64,000 bases of DNA from Theodoxus fluviatilis (lineage: Eukaryota; Mollusca; Gastropoda; Cycloneritida; Neritidae), in the NCBI GenBank assembly GCA_034096865.1, contig JAWQFJ010002854.1, positions 55,078-119,077 on the forward strand, read 5' to 3'. The position numbers and the translations under genes were made by a program. Each line of letters starts with the position of its first letter. Position 1 is the first letter of the stretch. This document shows, piece by piece, positions 1-13,300 of this stretch. The notes under the pieces were generated by a model. It was not told the origin of the DNA, ran no database searches, and saw only the letters and a list, made by a program, of their open reading frames with translations.

Positions 1-111
1 CATGAGTGGAAGTTACAGCGAGAGGCACAAATTCACACACCACAAGGATGAGAGTTTGAGAGAGAAAACCACATCCTAGACCCAAGCACTGACAAAGCAA
101 GAGCCAATCAC

Positions 112-253
112 CATGGTGATGAGGCTGCCCAGGCGTGGCAGCAGTCCCTTGATGGCCAGGTAGATCTTCCAGTGGTCGGGCTGGATGAGGCGCTTGTACA
201 GGTCCAGGAACTCGCTGGCGTACTCCCCACTGTCCCCCACGTCCTCCAAGCAC
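112..253 (-). CDS. UBR4: UBR4 exon (most 3' in window)
   Basis: This 142-nt exon encodes [20 protein letters not shown], then [19 protein letters not shown], ending GSLITM. The acceptor is gctgcag. The donor is taken as ATG|gtgattgg because human UBR4 continues LITKEI here. The exact 3' end is the least certain boundary of the set. The gene continues left of the window. Confidence 0.85.
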
Positions 254-603
254 CTGCAGCCACACAGACACACATTGTTACAGCAGTTGAGACCTACTTC
301 TCCTTGGCATCCTCGCTGTGTGCCCATGGATGACTTTTAAGTGTTAAATGAGCAAGCTGTGTGTTTGCTTATCAATGGGACATAATTGACCTCTTCCCTG
401 ATTTCTTTTGTATTATTCACTTATTGCCTGCAGTCCACTTGTTGCAGAGACTTAAGAAGGAGGCAAAGGATAGCTGCCAAAAAACCTATAATGGTTCTTG
501 TATTATCTTTCCACCAAGTACAAATTAACATGAATACTTATGCAAGTACAAGCCATCAGATAAAATGCACAAAAACGTATATACATATTATCTCTTTCCT
601 ACC

Positions 604-661
<58 letters not shown>

Positions 662-3600
662 CACACACACACCACCACCACCACCATTCCCCAAAGCACT
701 TCTACCCACCCAGTCAGCATGTCGATGACCTCCTTGCGGCGTGACGGCACCTGGGCGATGGCCTCAATGATGGAGCATGCCGTCTGACGCGCTGAGCGTG
801 AGGATGGGGAGAACATGGCCGTCTTCAACCAGGTGGTCTGCGTCAGACGCAGCTGCACAGCCGGCGTCTTCCACATGCGCTGCTTCCAACGCAGCGCGTA
901 CTTCTCCTGCAGGTACAGTGCCCTGACTGTACGCTTGTCTGCCTGCTTCTTCTCGTCCTCTGCTGTGGTGGCAGCTGCAAAGGAAATGAGGTGTTCAGAC
1001 ATGCTTGGAAAGGCTGTCATCCCTTGGGGTCTTTTCAGGATGGGAAAGCCTGTGGAGGAGAATGGGTGCATTTTCCCCTCTGTAGACATTGTTCTTTTCA
1101 GGATGGGAAAGCCTGTGGAGGAGAATGGGTCCATTTTCCCCTGTGTAGACATTGTTCTTTTCAGGATGGGAAAGCCTGTGGAGGAGAATGGGTGCATTTT
1201 CCCCTCTGTAGACATTGTTCTTTTCAGGATGGGAAAGCCTGTGGAGGAGAATGGGTGCATTTTTCCCCTCTGTAGACATTGTTCTTGCCCTAGAGTTCAG
1301 GGAGGGTCTGCCACAAACTAAGCATGAGTTGCCTTTTCTCTTTTCTGTCACTGTGCTGAGTCCTCTGTCGAGTCTGGCAGTTGCAGATGAGGCAGCTTGC
1401 ATATTTCTGGAGGCTGCTTCTAAACAAATATCATCATGAAACAAGAAGGGCAAAGCCCATACGACTCACATGCTTGACCTTGACCTTTATATGACCTTGA
1501 CCTTCAGGTGACCTTCAAGGTCAAGGTCAAACAACTAAACCTACCAATGACATCTAACACTAAGAAATGCTTTACACAATTTTTCCTACCAAAATACATG
1601 TGACCTTGACCCAAGGTCAAGGTCATCCAAGGTCATGCAACACAAAGCTGTTCATTCAAGACATAGGAAGCACAATGGTGATTATTGGCGCTTTCTACCA
1701 TGAGATATGGTCACTTTTAGTGGTTCACTACCCCATTTTGGTCACATTTCATAAGGGTCAAAGTGACCTTGACCTTGATGATATGTGACCAAATGTGTCT
1801 CATGATGAAAGTATAACATGTGCCCCACATAATTATTAGGTTTGAAACAGTTATCTTCCATAGTTCAGGGTCAAGGTCACTTCAAAATATGTATACAATC
1901 CAACTTTGAAGAGCTCCTGTGACCTTGACCTTGAAGCAAGGTCAACCAAACTGGTATCAAAAGATAGGGATTACTTTGCCCTATATACCATATATAGGTA
2001 AGGTATCCAATCTCAAAAACTTTAGAGAAAATTGGGAAAATGTGAAAAATGACTGCTTTTTAGACAACATTTATGGCCCCTGTGACCTTGACCTTGAAGC
2101 AAGATTAAGTCACTAAGTATGTTTTTTGTCGCCTTGTCATCATACACCATCATGCCACATTTGGTATTGATAGACTTAATAGTCTCCGAGAAAAATCCAA
2201 CGTTAAAGTTTTCGGACGCCCGGACGCCCGGACCGGACCGGACGAAAAGGGTGAGTACATAGACTCACTTTTGCTTCGCATGTGAGTAAAACAAATCACA
2301 CCTACCACTAGCTGGATAGATAAAAAAAATGAAGCGTGCATGCATTGGTGTGGGGGTTTGTGTGTGTGAGATAGAATGTGTGTGCGCGTGTGAAAATAGC
2401 AGTTGGCTCATGGTCATTTTGGGGGGGGGGGGGGGGGGGAAAGAGGCGCAGCTCACACATGCCACAGGAAGAGGGCTGGGAGAGAGTACACAGAGGACAT
2501 TTGAATTTCAAGCAGTAACAGGGAAAACTCAGAGCAAAGGCTGAAGTATGGAAAGGAGATGCATGTGTGCGTGCGTGATGAAGGACTGGGAGTACAGAGT
2601 GGAAGTGGGGGTACATGGGGAAGGTGGAGTATGCAAAGGAGATGCATGTGTGCGTGCGTGATGAAGGACTGGGAGTACAGAGTGGAAGTGGGGGTACATG
2701 GGGAAGGTGGAGTATGCAAAGGAGATGCATGTGTGCGTGCGTGATGAAGGACTGGGAGTACAGAGTGGAAGTGGGGGTACATGGGGAAGGTGGAGTATGC
2801 AAAGGAGATGCATGTGTGCTTGCGTGATGAAGGACTGGGAGTACAGAGTGGAAGTGGGGGTACATGGGGAAGGTGGAGTATGCAAAGGAGATGCATGTGT
2901 GCTTGCGTGATGAAGGACTGGGAGTACAGAGTGGAAGTGGGGGTACATGGGGAAGGTAGGAGTATGGGGCAGATGCAAGGGTCAAGGCTCACCTCTATGG
3001 GGCAGATGACAGGGTGCAAGGGTCAAGGCTCACCTCTATGGGGCAGATGACAGGGTGTAAGGGTCAAGGCTCACCTCTATGGGGCAGATGACAGGGTGCA
3101 AGGGTCAAGGCTCACCTCTATGGGGCAGATGACAGGGTGTAAGGGTCAAGGCTCACCTCTATGGGGCAGATGACAGGGTGCAAGGGTCAAGGCTCACCTC
3201 TATGGGGCAGATGACAGGGTGCAAGGGTCAAGGCTCACCTCTATGGGGCAGATGACAGGGTGCAAGGGTCAAGGCTCACCTCTATGGGGCAGATGACAGG
3301 GTGCAAGGGTCAAGGCTCACCTCTATGGGGCAGATGACAGGGTGCAAGGGACAGGGCTCACCTCTATGGGGCAGATGACAGGGTGCAAGGGTCAAGGCTC
3401 ACCTCTATGGGGCAGATGACAGGGTGCAAGGGTCAAGGCTCACCTCTATGGGGCAGATGACAGGGTGCAAGGGACAGGGCTCACCTCTATGGGGCAGATG
3501 ACAGGGTGCAAGGGTCAAGGCTCACCTCTATGGGGCAGGCGTTTGCGCCAGTTGCAGAAGGAGTAGCGGGGATCTCCTGCCAGCCACTTGCTCACATCCA

Positions 3601-6317
3601 TGTGGAAGGTGGCTGGCAAAAGGCCTTCCGCTATCTCCATCTCGGGCGTCTCCTGCAACAGAGGACACAGTTCCAAAAATGTCAACCTGTACATAGTGAA
3701 GTCATCAACAGATCACTACACAAGTTCAATGACAGATGAAGTGTAATCAAGTAAAGAGAAACACTTTTTGAAATCCAAATTTGATTACTGCCTTTTAAAC
3801 GGAAGAGAAGCCCTTTAAAGAAAAAACTCAAACATGTTTAAATAACAAGAAGGGCAAAGCCCATACGACTCACATGCTTGACCTTGACCTTTATATGACC
3901 TTGACCTTCAGGTGACCTTTAAGGTCAAGGTCAAACAACTAAACCTACCAATGACATCATACACAAAGAAATGCTTTACACATTTTTCCTACCAAAATAC
4001 ATGTGACCTTGACCCAAGGTCAAGGTCATCCAAGGTCATGCAACACAAAGCTGTTAATTCAAGACATAGGAAGCACAATGGTGATTATTGGCACTTTCTA
4101 CCATGAGATATAGTCACTTTTAGTGGTTCACTACCCCATTTTGGTCACATTTCATAAGGGTCAAAGTGACCTTGACCTTGATGATATGTGACCAAATGTG
4201 TCTCATGATGAAAGTATAACATGTGCCCCACATAATTATTAAGTTTGAAACAGTTATCTTCCATAGTTCAGGGTCAAGGTCACTTCAAAATATGTATACA
4301 ATCCAACTTTGAAGAGCTCCTGTGACCTTGACCTTGAAGCAAGGTCAACCAAACTGGTATCAAAAGATAGGGCTTGCTTTGACCTATATACCACTTGTAG
4401 CTAAGGTCGCCATTCTCAATAACGTGGGAGAAAATTGGGAAAATGTAAAAATTGACTGTTTTTTAGACCACATTTATGGCTCCTGTGACCTTGACCTTGA
4501 AGCAAGGTCAAGTCACTATGTATGTTTTTTGAGGCCTTGTCATCATACACCATCATGCCACATTTGGTGTTGATAGACTTAATAGTCTCTGAGAAAAATC
4601 CAACGTTTAAGTTTTTTACGCCCGGACGCCCGGACGAAACGGCTCAGTACATAGACTCACTTTTGCTTCGCATGTGAGTCAAAAATGATTGAAGTGATGC
4701 TTCAATGCTACAGTTAAAAAAAAGGATCTGCTCAATAGCCTTATATACACATATAATTATGTAAGCCAACTCTAAGATTAATACAACTTAATGATCTAGT
4801 CTGATCATTATCTTTTTTTCTTCCAAGTACTGCAATTTGCTTTGACCTTGATCTAAAAGACTCAATTTCTTTATAACCGCCAAAGGTCTTTTCTCTTATC
4901 CCAGCAAACTGAAAGAATTACCCCAAACAAAAATGTCGCACAAATAAAGCAACCTCTTTTAAACTACTGTTGACCTCTCTGGGAGGTTGCGTCTGTTTCT
5001 ACTGGTAAATAGCACAATGCTGCCAGGTGCAAATAAAGCCAGGGAAATTCATTCCTTGATGCAGATGCAGCAGTATCACAGCACAGCACTTCTCTGTGTA
5101 TTGTGCACTCTCCGAAGCTACAGCAGTATCACAGCACAGCACTTCTCTGTGTATTGTACACTCCAAAGCTACAGCAGTATCACAGCACAGCACTTCTCTG
5201 TGCACCGTGCACTCTCCAAAGCTACAGCAGTATCACAGCACAGCACTTCTCTGTGCACTGTGCACTCTCCAAAGCTACAGCAGTATCACAGCACAGCACT
5301 TCTCTGTGCACCGTGCACTCTCCAAAGCTACAGCAGTATCACAGCACAGCACTTCTCTGTGTATTGTACACTCTCCAAAGCTACAGCAGTATCACAGCAC
5401 AGCACTTCTCTGTGTATTGTACACTCTCCAAAGCTACAGCAGTATCACAGCACAGCACTTCTCTGTGTATTGTACACTCCAAAGCTACAGCAGTTAGGAG
5501 TTTCAGGAGCAAATCCTCCCCATGACCACAACAAGTACATCACAAGGCATTCACCTTCTTCTTGGCCGCAGGCGTGTCATGGCGGACGATGTCCTGAAGG
5601 ATGCGGAGGCAGGGCAGGGTGATGCTGTCCATGATGACGGGTGACTTGAGGTGCATCCCCATTAGGAACAGCTTCATCACTGCAAGGTACCACGAGGTGC
5701 TCCACAGTCGAAAGAGCACACACAGTATGCCATGGACATTTATCTAGTACAGTTTAACACGCAGAGCCGAAACCCTGCGATGGGACAGACAGGAAAAATG
5801 TAGGACCACTGAACCCGCGACCTTTCGGTAAGAGCCCGAAATGCTCTACCAGCTGAGCTACCATGGTCCATAAGCATTATGAAAATGCAAAAGAAGAGGA
5901 TGGGGAAAGCGTCAAATAATAGATGAAAGACAAAGCAAAAAGAATGAATGAACAAAGGAATGAATGAGTGAGGTTACACAGCCTGTCACCCTTTGCAGGC
6001 CATGCGGGATCACTTACCACAAAATCACTGGAACTCGTTTAAACTAGATCAAGTCAAGTCATGATTCCCCGAGCGATAAGCCTTGCATGAATTGTACTGG
6101 GCGATGTAGAGTGTCTATTCTTACCCCCAACTCACAGGGGGACCACGACAAATCAGAATGAGGCGTGGAAGTAGCTTCTCCACCTATACTCAGGGAGCCC
6201 ATTTTGCATTTATGTTGCCTTGAATGAGAATTTTCAGGTGCATCTTTTCAGGTGCAATATGCATAGAAGGTTACAGTTTATAATATTCAAGGGTGGGTGG
6301 GGGAGATGGTGAGGGGG

Positions 6318-6379
<62 letters not shown>

Positions 6380-6615
6380 ATGGATGGATGGATGGATGGA
6401 TGGATGGTGTTTTACGCCCTATCAACCTTTTAAGGTTATATAAGGCCACTAAGCACGAAAATCACTAGAGCAGTTTAGAGTAAACGCAATTCAAGTCACG
6501 GTGTCCCTAGTTATTCGCCTCTGACGAATCGCGTAAGGAGACGCTGTGGGTCAATTCTTACCCCAAACCCACGGGGGGGGGGGGGGGGGGGGGGGGGGGG
6601 GAGAGGGAGAGGGAG

Positions 6616-6691
<76 letters not shown>

Positions 6692-7280
6692 CAAACGGAC
6701 GGACGGATGGATGGACAGACAGTCACAAAGAAAATGACAATGTTAAAAAAACCAGCAGAGGAAAATCATAACTCAAAGGACATTCAAAAGATAGAAAGAT
6801 GAATGAATAGGCAAGATATAGGCAAGGAAGACATGGATGGAAAGAAGTGGACAGAGGGAGGGAGGGCAGGCCACTCACCGCAGCGCACCCTCTGCTCCCA
6901 GCAGCTGTCTTCCTGGTGCAGGGACGCTGCCAGCAGCATTAGCTCATGACGGACTGAAGAGCCCTGCAACCGTCAGCACTGAAGTCAGATGATGTGTCTA
7001 GGTGCACACACACACAGCACACACACACACAGCACACACACACAGCACACACACAGCACACACACAGCACACACACACAGCACACACACACAGCACACAA
7101 CACACAGCACACACCACACACACACAGACACACAGCACACACACACAGCACACACACACACACAGCACACACACACACACAGCACACACACACACACAGC
7201 ACACACACACAGCACACACACACAGCACACACACACACACACACACACAGCACACACACACACACACACAGCACACACAC

Positions 7281-7329
<49 letters not shown>

Positions 7330-10300
7330 CACACACACACAGCACACACACAGCACACACACAGCACACACACACAGCACACACAGATCCTTGCATGCAC
7401 ATGCATGCACAAACTTACCTTTACAAATACCACATGCATTCTTGCATACACACAATACACATACAGGCACCACATAATCACACACACATACATACACACA
7501 CACACACACACACATCCCAACACACACGCACACACATGCACACACGCACACATACACATATGCATGCACACATGCTCACACACATCCCAATACACACACA
7601 CACACACAAAACACACACACAAAAGTACAAACATCCCCCCCCCCTCAAAACACACACACCAACACCCACCATGACCCATCCACCCACCCACCATGACACA
7701 CACACACACACGAACCAGGTCAGGGTTGGCTTGGTGACCATTGATGGCGGAGGTGATGCGGATCATGATCAGGTTGTTCATCTCCTCCGTGCCGCGGCGG
7801 TTGTCCTTGGTCAGGAGACACAGCAGGCGGCGCACCTCGTTCCTGACTGCCAGTGTGCCGTGGCGCAGGTTATAGTCTATCAGCTCCTGGATCATGCCCT
7901 GCGGGAAGCATTGCACTTTGCAAGTACACATTCAACCCAGAGTCTTATGAGACCGACCGACCGACCGATCGCAACTACAGACCTGTGCACCCTCCATTGG
8001 AATAATCATAAGACAAGAAGATAAAAATCGTAAGATTTTTGGAAAAATCATAAGATTTAAACGACTCACCCATGAACGGCGCAATTAGCGGGTCATCAGC
8101 TGTTCGCATCCAACCCTCACTGTCATCCTCTCCCACCTCTCGATCACTCGCAGCTTGAGAGGTCGGCATTCTTGAGCTAATTACAGCTTGCCTGATCACT
8201 TCATCTAAAGTTTCCTCATCATCTTCATCTTCGGCAGCTGAAGGATTAAAATCCTCAAACAGATTTCGCGATCGCGACATGTTGCCTCGAGCGTCCACTT
8301 CCATTCGTACAGGATATCCCATAATTTATACTATACCGCACATAAAATCGCCCTGATTTTTGATTGGCCAAGCTGAAGACAGTAGAGAAACCTCTTCTGC
8401 ATGAACTGGAGTCAGTAAACGTAGAGTTATATGATATGCTTGTACTTTGGAGAGAGTCAGAACGCACTTGGTGTCTGAAACGACAAATGCCGCGCTTGCC
8501 ACTGGCGGACCACGAAGGCGAGCGCGGCAATTGCCGAAACTGGCCGAAATTGTACAGAAAAAAGTAATGCCGGTCCGTAGAGTGAAAAATCAGAAGATTT
8601 TTCATGCCAGGCGAAAATCGTAAAAATTACGATTTTATTTTTCATGCCAGGCGAAAATCGTAAAAATTACGATTTTATCGTACAAGTGCACAGGTCTGCA
8701 ACTAGTGAAAGAATGAATGAATGAATTTGTTTGGCCAAACAGTCTTTGTATGCTATGTAAGGCCAAACAGCCTTTGTAGGCTATGTAAGGTCAAACAGCC
8801 TTTGTAGGCTATGTAAGGCCACACAGCCTTTGTAGGCTATGTAAGGCCAAACAGTCTTTGTATGCTATGTAAGGCCAAACAGCCTTTGTAGGCTATGTAA
8901 GGCCAAACAGCCTTTGTAGGCTATGTAAGGCCAAACAGCCTTTGTATGCTATGTAAGGCCAAACAGCCTTTGTATGCTATGTAAGGCCAAACAGCCTTTG
9001 TAGGCTATGTAAGGCCAAACAGCCTTTGTAGGCTATGTAAGGCCAAACACCCTTTGTATGCTATGTAAGGCCAAACAGCCTTTGTAGGCTATGTAAGGCC
9101 AAACAGTCTTTGTATGCTATGTAAGGCCAAACAGCCTTTGTAGGCTATGTAAGGCCAAACAGCCTTTGTAGGCTATGTAAGGCCAAACAGCCTTTGTAGG
9201 CTATGTAAGGCCACACAGCCTTTGTAGGCTATGTAAGGCCAAACAGCCTTTGTATGCTATGTAAGGTCAAACAGCCTTTGTAGGCTATGTAAGGCCAAAC
9301 AGCCTTTGTATGCTATGTAAGGTCAAACAGCCTTTGTAGGCTATGTAAGGCCATTGACCATTTCATAACTAAAGCTGGATAGAGTGAGAGCAAATCTTAG
9401 TTCTCCTTATTTATCATCTTTTATCTATCAGGGAGGCATGATGGGTCATTTCTTACCCCCAACCCACAGGAAGCCTATGAGACTGAATGTGGCCTTTATG
9501 CCTTTGTAGGCTATGTAAGGCTGTTGATCACAAAACTCATTAGAGCTGGTTAGAGTAAAAGCAGGTCAAGTCTCAATTTCCCTCCTTTTTTTTGCCTGTA
9601 CAAATGGCTTAGGGAGATGTGTGCGCGCGTGCGTGCTTGTGCATGCATATACCTGTACATGTCTGAGTGCATGAACACATGCCTGTGCATGCAAGTGTGT
9701 GCTTTAATTTGTGCACATGCTAGATTAATTAAGTGCTTGTGTGAGTGCATGTGTGTGTGCAAAAGTGTGATTTATACAGCACTGCCCAACACAAACAATT
9801 TTGCTCTCTTATCATTAACACACCACACACAACATAACAACACTGCAGCCTCACCTCAGTACAGAGAACCTGGCGCATGCCGGTGTTGGTGACGAGGGCG
9901 CGTAGCAGCGTGATGCAGTGCTCCACTGCAGCGCTGGCACAGCCGTAGCAGTTGCCTCCCTTGCTCTCCACCTTGCGCTGCCGAAGCGACATGGAGGACG
10001 TCTTTTCCACTGGGACGGCGGCAGTGCCAGAGGAGGAGGAGGAGGAGGCCTGGGAGAGGGCAGAGCAGGTGGGCACCTCCACCAGCCTGGGAGAGAAGAT
10101 GGAGGGAGGGGGGTGGCCTGTTGCCGCTGTCTCCCTCTGCTGCCGGTCATACTCCACCAGCTCCCGGCGGCTGGCCAGCACTTTCTGTGGGGCAGGAGGA
10201 GGGGGAGATGCATGAAGTAAGTGGTTTGACTTGTGATGTGGCCTCAGATTTGATGTAATCAAACATGCATAGGGAGGTAAGACAGCAAGGCACATATGCA

Positions 10301-13300
10301 TACATGTCACACAATGCATGGCACATACACATAGCCTGCATGCATGCACGGACACACACATGCATGCACACACACACTCACTCACGCCCACGCACACACA
10401 CACACACACACAATCTCCCTGCCTGCAGGCCCAAAGAAGCAAAACTGCCACAAGTCCTGAACAGCTTGTTGTGTCAAGTGGTAATGTCCAACATCAACTG
10501 CCACTATTCATGGCTCCAACGCAAAGCTTTTCATTTCTTCATCCTTTTTTCCTTTTTAGACTGAGTTCCTACCTGGATATTCAGTGCACCACATCAAAGC
10601 ATGTCTTTTTTTCTTTTTAGACTGAGTTCCTACCTGGATATTCAGTGCACCACATCAAAGCATGTCTTTTTTCCTTTTTAGACTGAGTTCCTACCTGGAT
10701 ATTCAGTGCACCACATCAAAGCATGTCTTTTTTCCTTTTTAGACTGAGTTCCTACCTGGATATTCAGTGCACCACATCAAAGCATGTTTTTTTTTCCTTT
10801 TCAGACTGAGTTCCTATCTGGATATTCAGTGCACCACATCAAAGCATGTCTTTTTTCCTTTTCTCCTTCCATTCACTGTGTAAACAGAGTTCCTGCCTGG
10901 ATATAGAATACACCACACCAATATTGATCTTTAAAAAAAAATCTTTTTTTTCTTTCAGTCATTTTATTATTTTTTCCCCCTTCCAATCATTGTGAGGACA
11001 ATGTTCCTACCTGGATTTTATCCTTTTTCATTCTTACAGTCACTTTGTAGACAGAGTTCCTACCTGGATTTTATCCTTTTTCATTCTTACAGTCACTTTG
11101 TAGACAGAGTTCCTACCTGGATTTTATCCTTTTTCATTCTTACAGTCATTTTGTAGACAGAGTTCCTACCTGGATTTTATCCTTTTTCATTCTTACAGTC
11201 ATTTTGTAGACAGAGTTCCTACCTGGATTTTATCCTTTTTCATTCTTACAGTCATTTTGTAGACAGAGTTCCTACCTGGATTTTATCCTTTTTCATTCTT
11301 ACAGTCACTTTGTAGACAGAGTTCCTACCTGGATTTTATCCTTTTTCATTCTTACAGTCATTTTGTAGACAGAGTTCCTACCTGGATTTTATCCTTTTTC
11401 ATTCTTACAGTCATTTTGTAGACAGAGTTCCTACCTGGATTTTATCCTTTTTCATTCTTACAGTCACTTTGTAGACAGAGTTCCTACCTGGATTTTATCC
11501 TTTTTCATTCTTACAGTCATTTTGTAGACAGAGTTCCTACCTGGATGATCTTGCTGAGCTCATCAAAGTTGGACTTGCACTCCCCACAGTACTTCTGGGC
11601 CAGCATCTGGATGGCCTTGTTGACACTGCTGGCAGTCACCGTGCCTGTGGCCACCGCACCCTCCTGTAGGCAGAATGAATGAACGAATGAATGAATGAAT
11701 GGATGGATGGATGGATGAACAAATGAATGAATGAATGGATGGATGGATGAATGAATGAATGAATGAATGAGGTCCATCAGCCTTCGTAGGCTATGAAAGG
11801 CCTCTGATAATGACCATCACTAGAGTTGGCTGGAGCCATAGCAAGCCAAGTCTTGCTTTCCCGAGGTATTCACCATTTACAAACTGCACAGGTAGGTAAC
11901 TTGGGTCCATTCCTACCCCCAACCCACAGTGGGTTCGTGAAGGCAGCAAAAAAAACCTGCATCCTCACAGCTTTTATCCACAACAGTCCGCACTACAAAA
12001 ACTTCCAACACCGATTCAGTTACAGTTGGAGCCTCAAAAGGTTGAGGGTTCGGTCCTGCCTTAGGTGACTTTTTTTTTGGGGGGGGGGGGGGGTCTATGC
12101 CCTGCAGAAAGTTTGACTGTGTATCATGAACTTAATGGTTAAGGTGAAGGTGAAGTTTAACATTACGACTTGTAACCCATCATTGGGTCTCAGACCGCTT
12201 TACAATTTATCTCCTGATCACTGGGATACTTGATCAATCCTTCACTAGCAACTGACAACACACACAGTGACAGACATAAGATGCCAAGTCAGGTTCCAGC
12301 ACCAACTCTGCTCCCTGGGGAGCAGTCCAACCTGATGCTGGCTCATGGCTGCATACAAGGGTTAATCGCACTACTGTGTGTCTTCACTGCCCTCATACTC
12401 ACAGGTACCCGGTTTTACTCCTGGGTGGGGAGAAGCAATGCGAGTCTAGCATCTTGCTCAGGGAGGCAATTCCAGGAGCCACACAGGTTCAAATGCCACA
12501 TCCACTAGCTCACGTGACAGCAGGTCATGAGCACTACCCATTTGGCCACAAGGCCTCAGCAGCTCAGTGGTTAGAGCACTCGGACCCTCACCAGGAGGTA
12601 GCAGGTTCAGTCCTTGCCTGGGGTCCACATTTTTGTCTTTCTGTCCCCTGGGGAGATTCAGCTCTGTATTGGGATCTACCTACAGCTGCAGTCATCTTGT
12701 AGAGCAACACCATCCCCATAAATACTTTTTGACAGAAAGCACCCCACACAATTATTCCTGGAAGACTCAATTCATGTCTCACAATCCACCCAGAAAACAA
12801 TCATCATCCTGCTGTAAAATCCTCTCTGTAACTGCAAGTCTAAGAGAACTTCTGACTCCACAGCAGGAACTGGGCTGAAGCCAGCAAGACACCCACCCTG
12901 GCTCCAAGCCTGTCAGAGCTGTGCTCCGCCACCTGGTACAGAAGGTTTTCCAGCATTGGTCTCTGGGTCTGCAGCTGTTTGTAGATCTTGTCCGCCTTCT
13001 CCAGCAGGCTGTTGATGGTCGTGATGGCCTGCACAATGACAAATGTCAGAAATAAATAACTATTAAAACATCAATGTTTCATAGATCTCCTACAGATTTC
13101 AATAATCGCCTTCTCCAGCAGGCTGTTGATGGTCGTGATGGCCTGCACAATGACAAATGTAAAAAATAAATAACTATTCAAACATCAATGTTTCATAGAT
13201 CTCCTACAGATTTCAATAATCGGGACAGCTAAAACGACTCTTCTTTGAGAGGAGTGCAAGATGAGATGGAGATACAGTTTTACAGCCAATCAGCCTGTGG

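Noticed and set aside
815..1321. Plus-strand ORFs with repeated [11 protein letters not shown]
   Set aside because: Artefact of the 63-bp tandem repeat, whose length is divisible by three; partly antisense to a UBR4 exon.
2308..3019. Proline/histidine-rich ORFs on the minus strand
   Set aside because: Shadow translations of the 83-bp tandem repeat.
5805..5879. Functional tRNA gene on the minus strand
   Set aside because: The acceptor stem can pair, but the T arm lacks its 3' half and the anticodon loop does not carry T at position 33. A SINE head explains it better.
6985..8024. Long threonine/histidine or cysteine/valine ORFs
   Set aside because: They are translations of a CA/AGCACAC microsatellite in several frames and run across real UBR4 exons on the other frame or strand.
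8735..9352. CRISPR-like 28-bp direct repeats
   Set aside because: Head-to-tail units with no spacers, derived from the SINE-like repeat.
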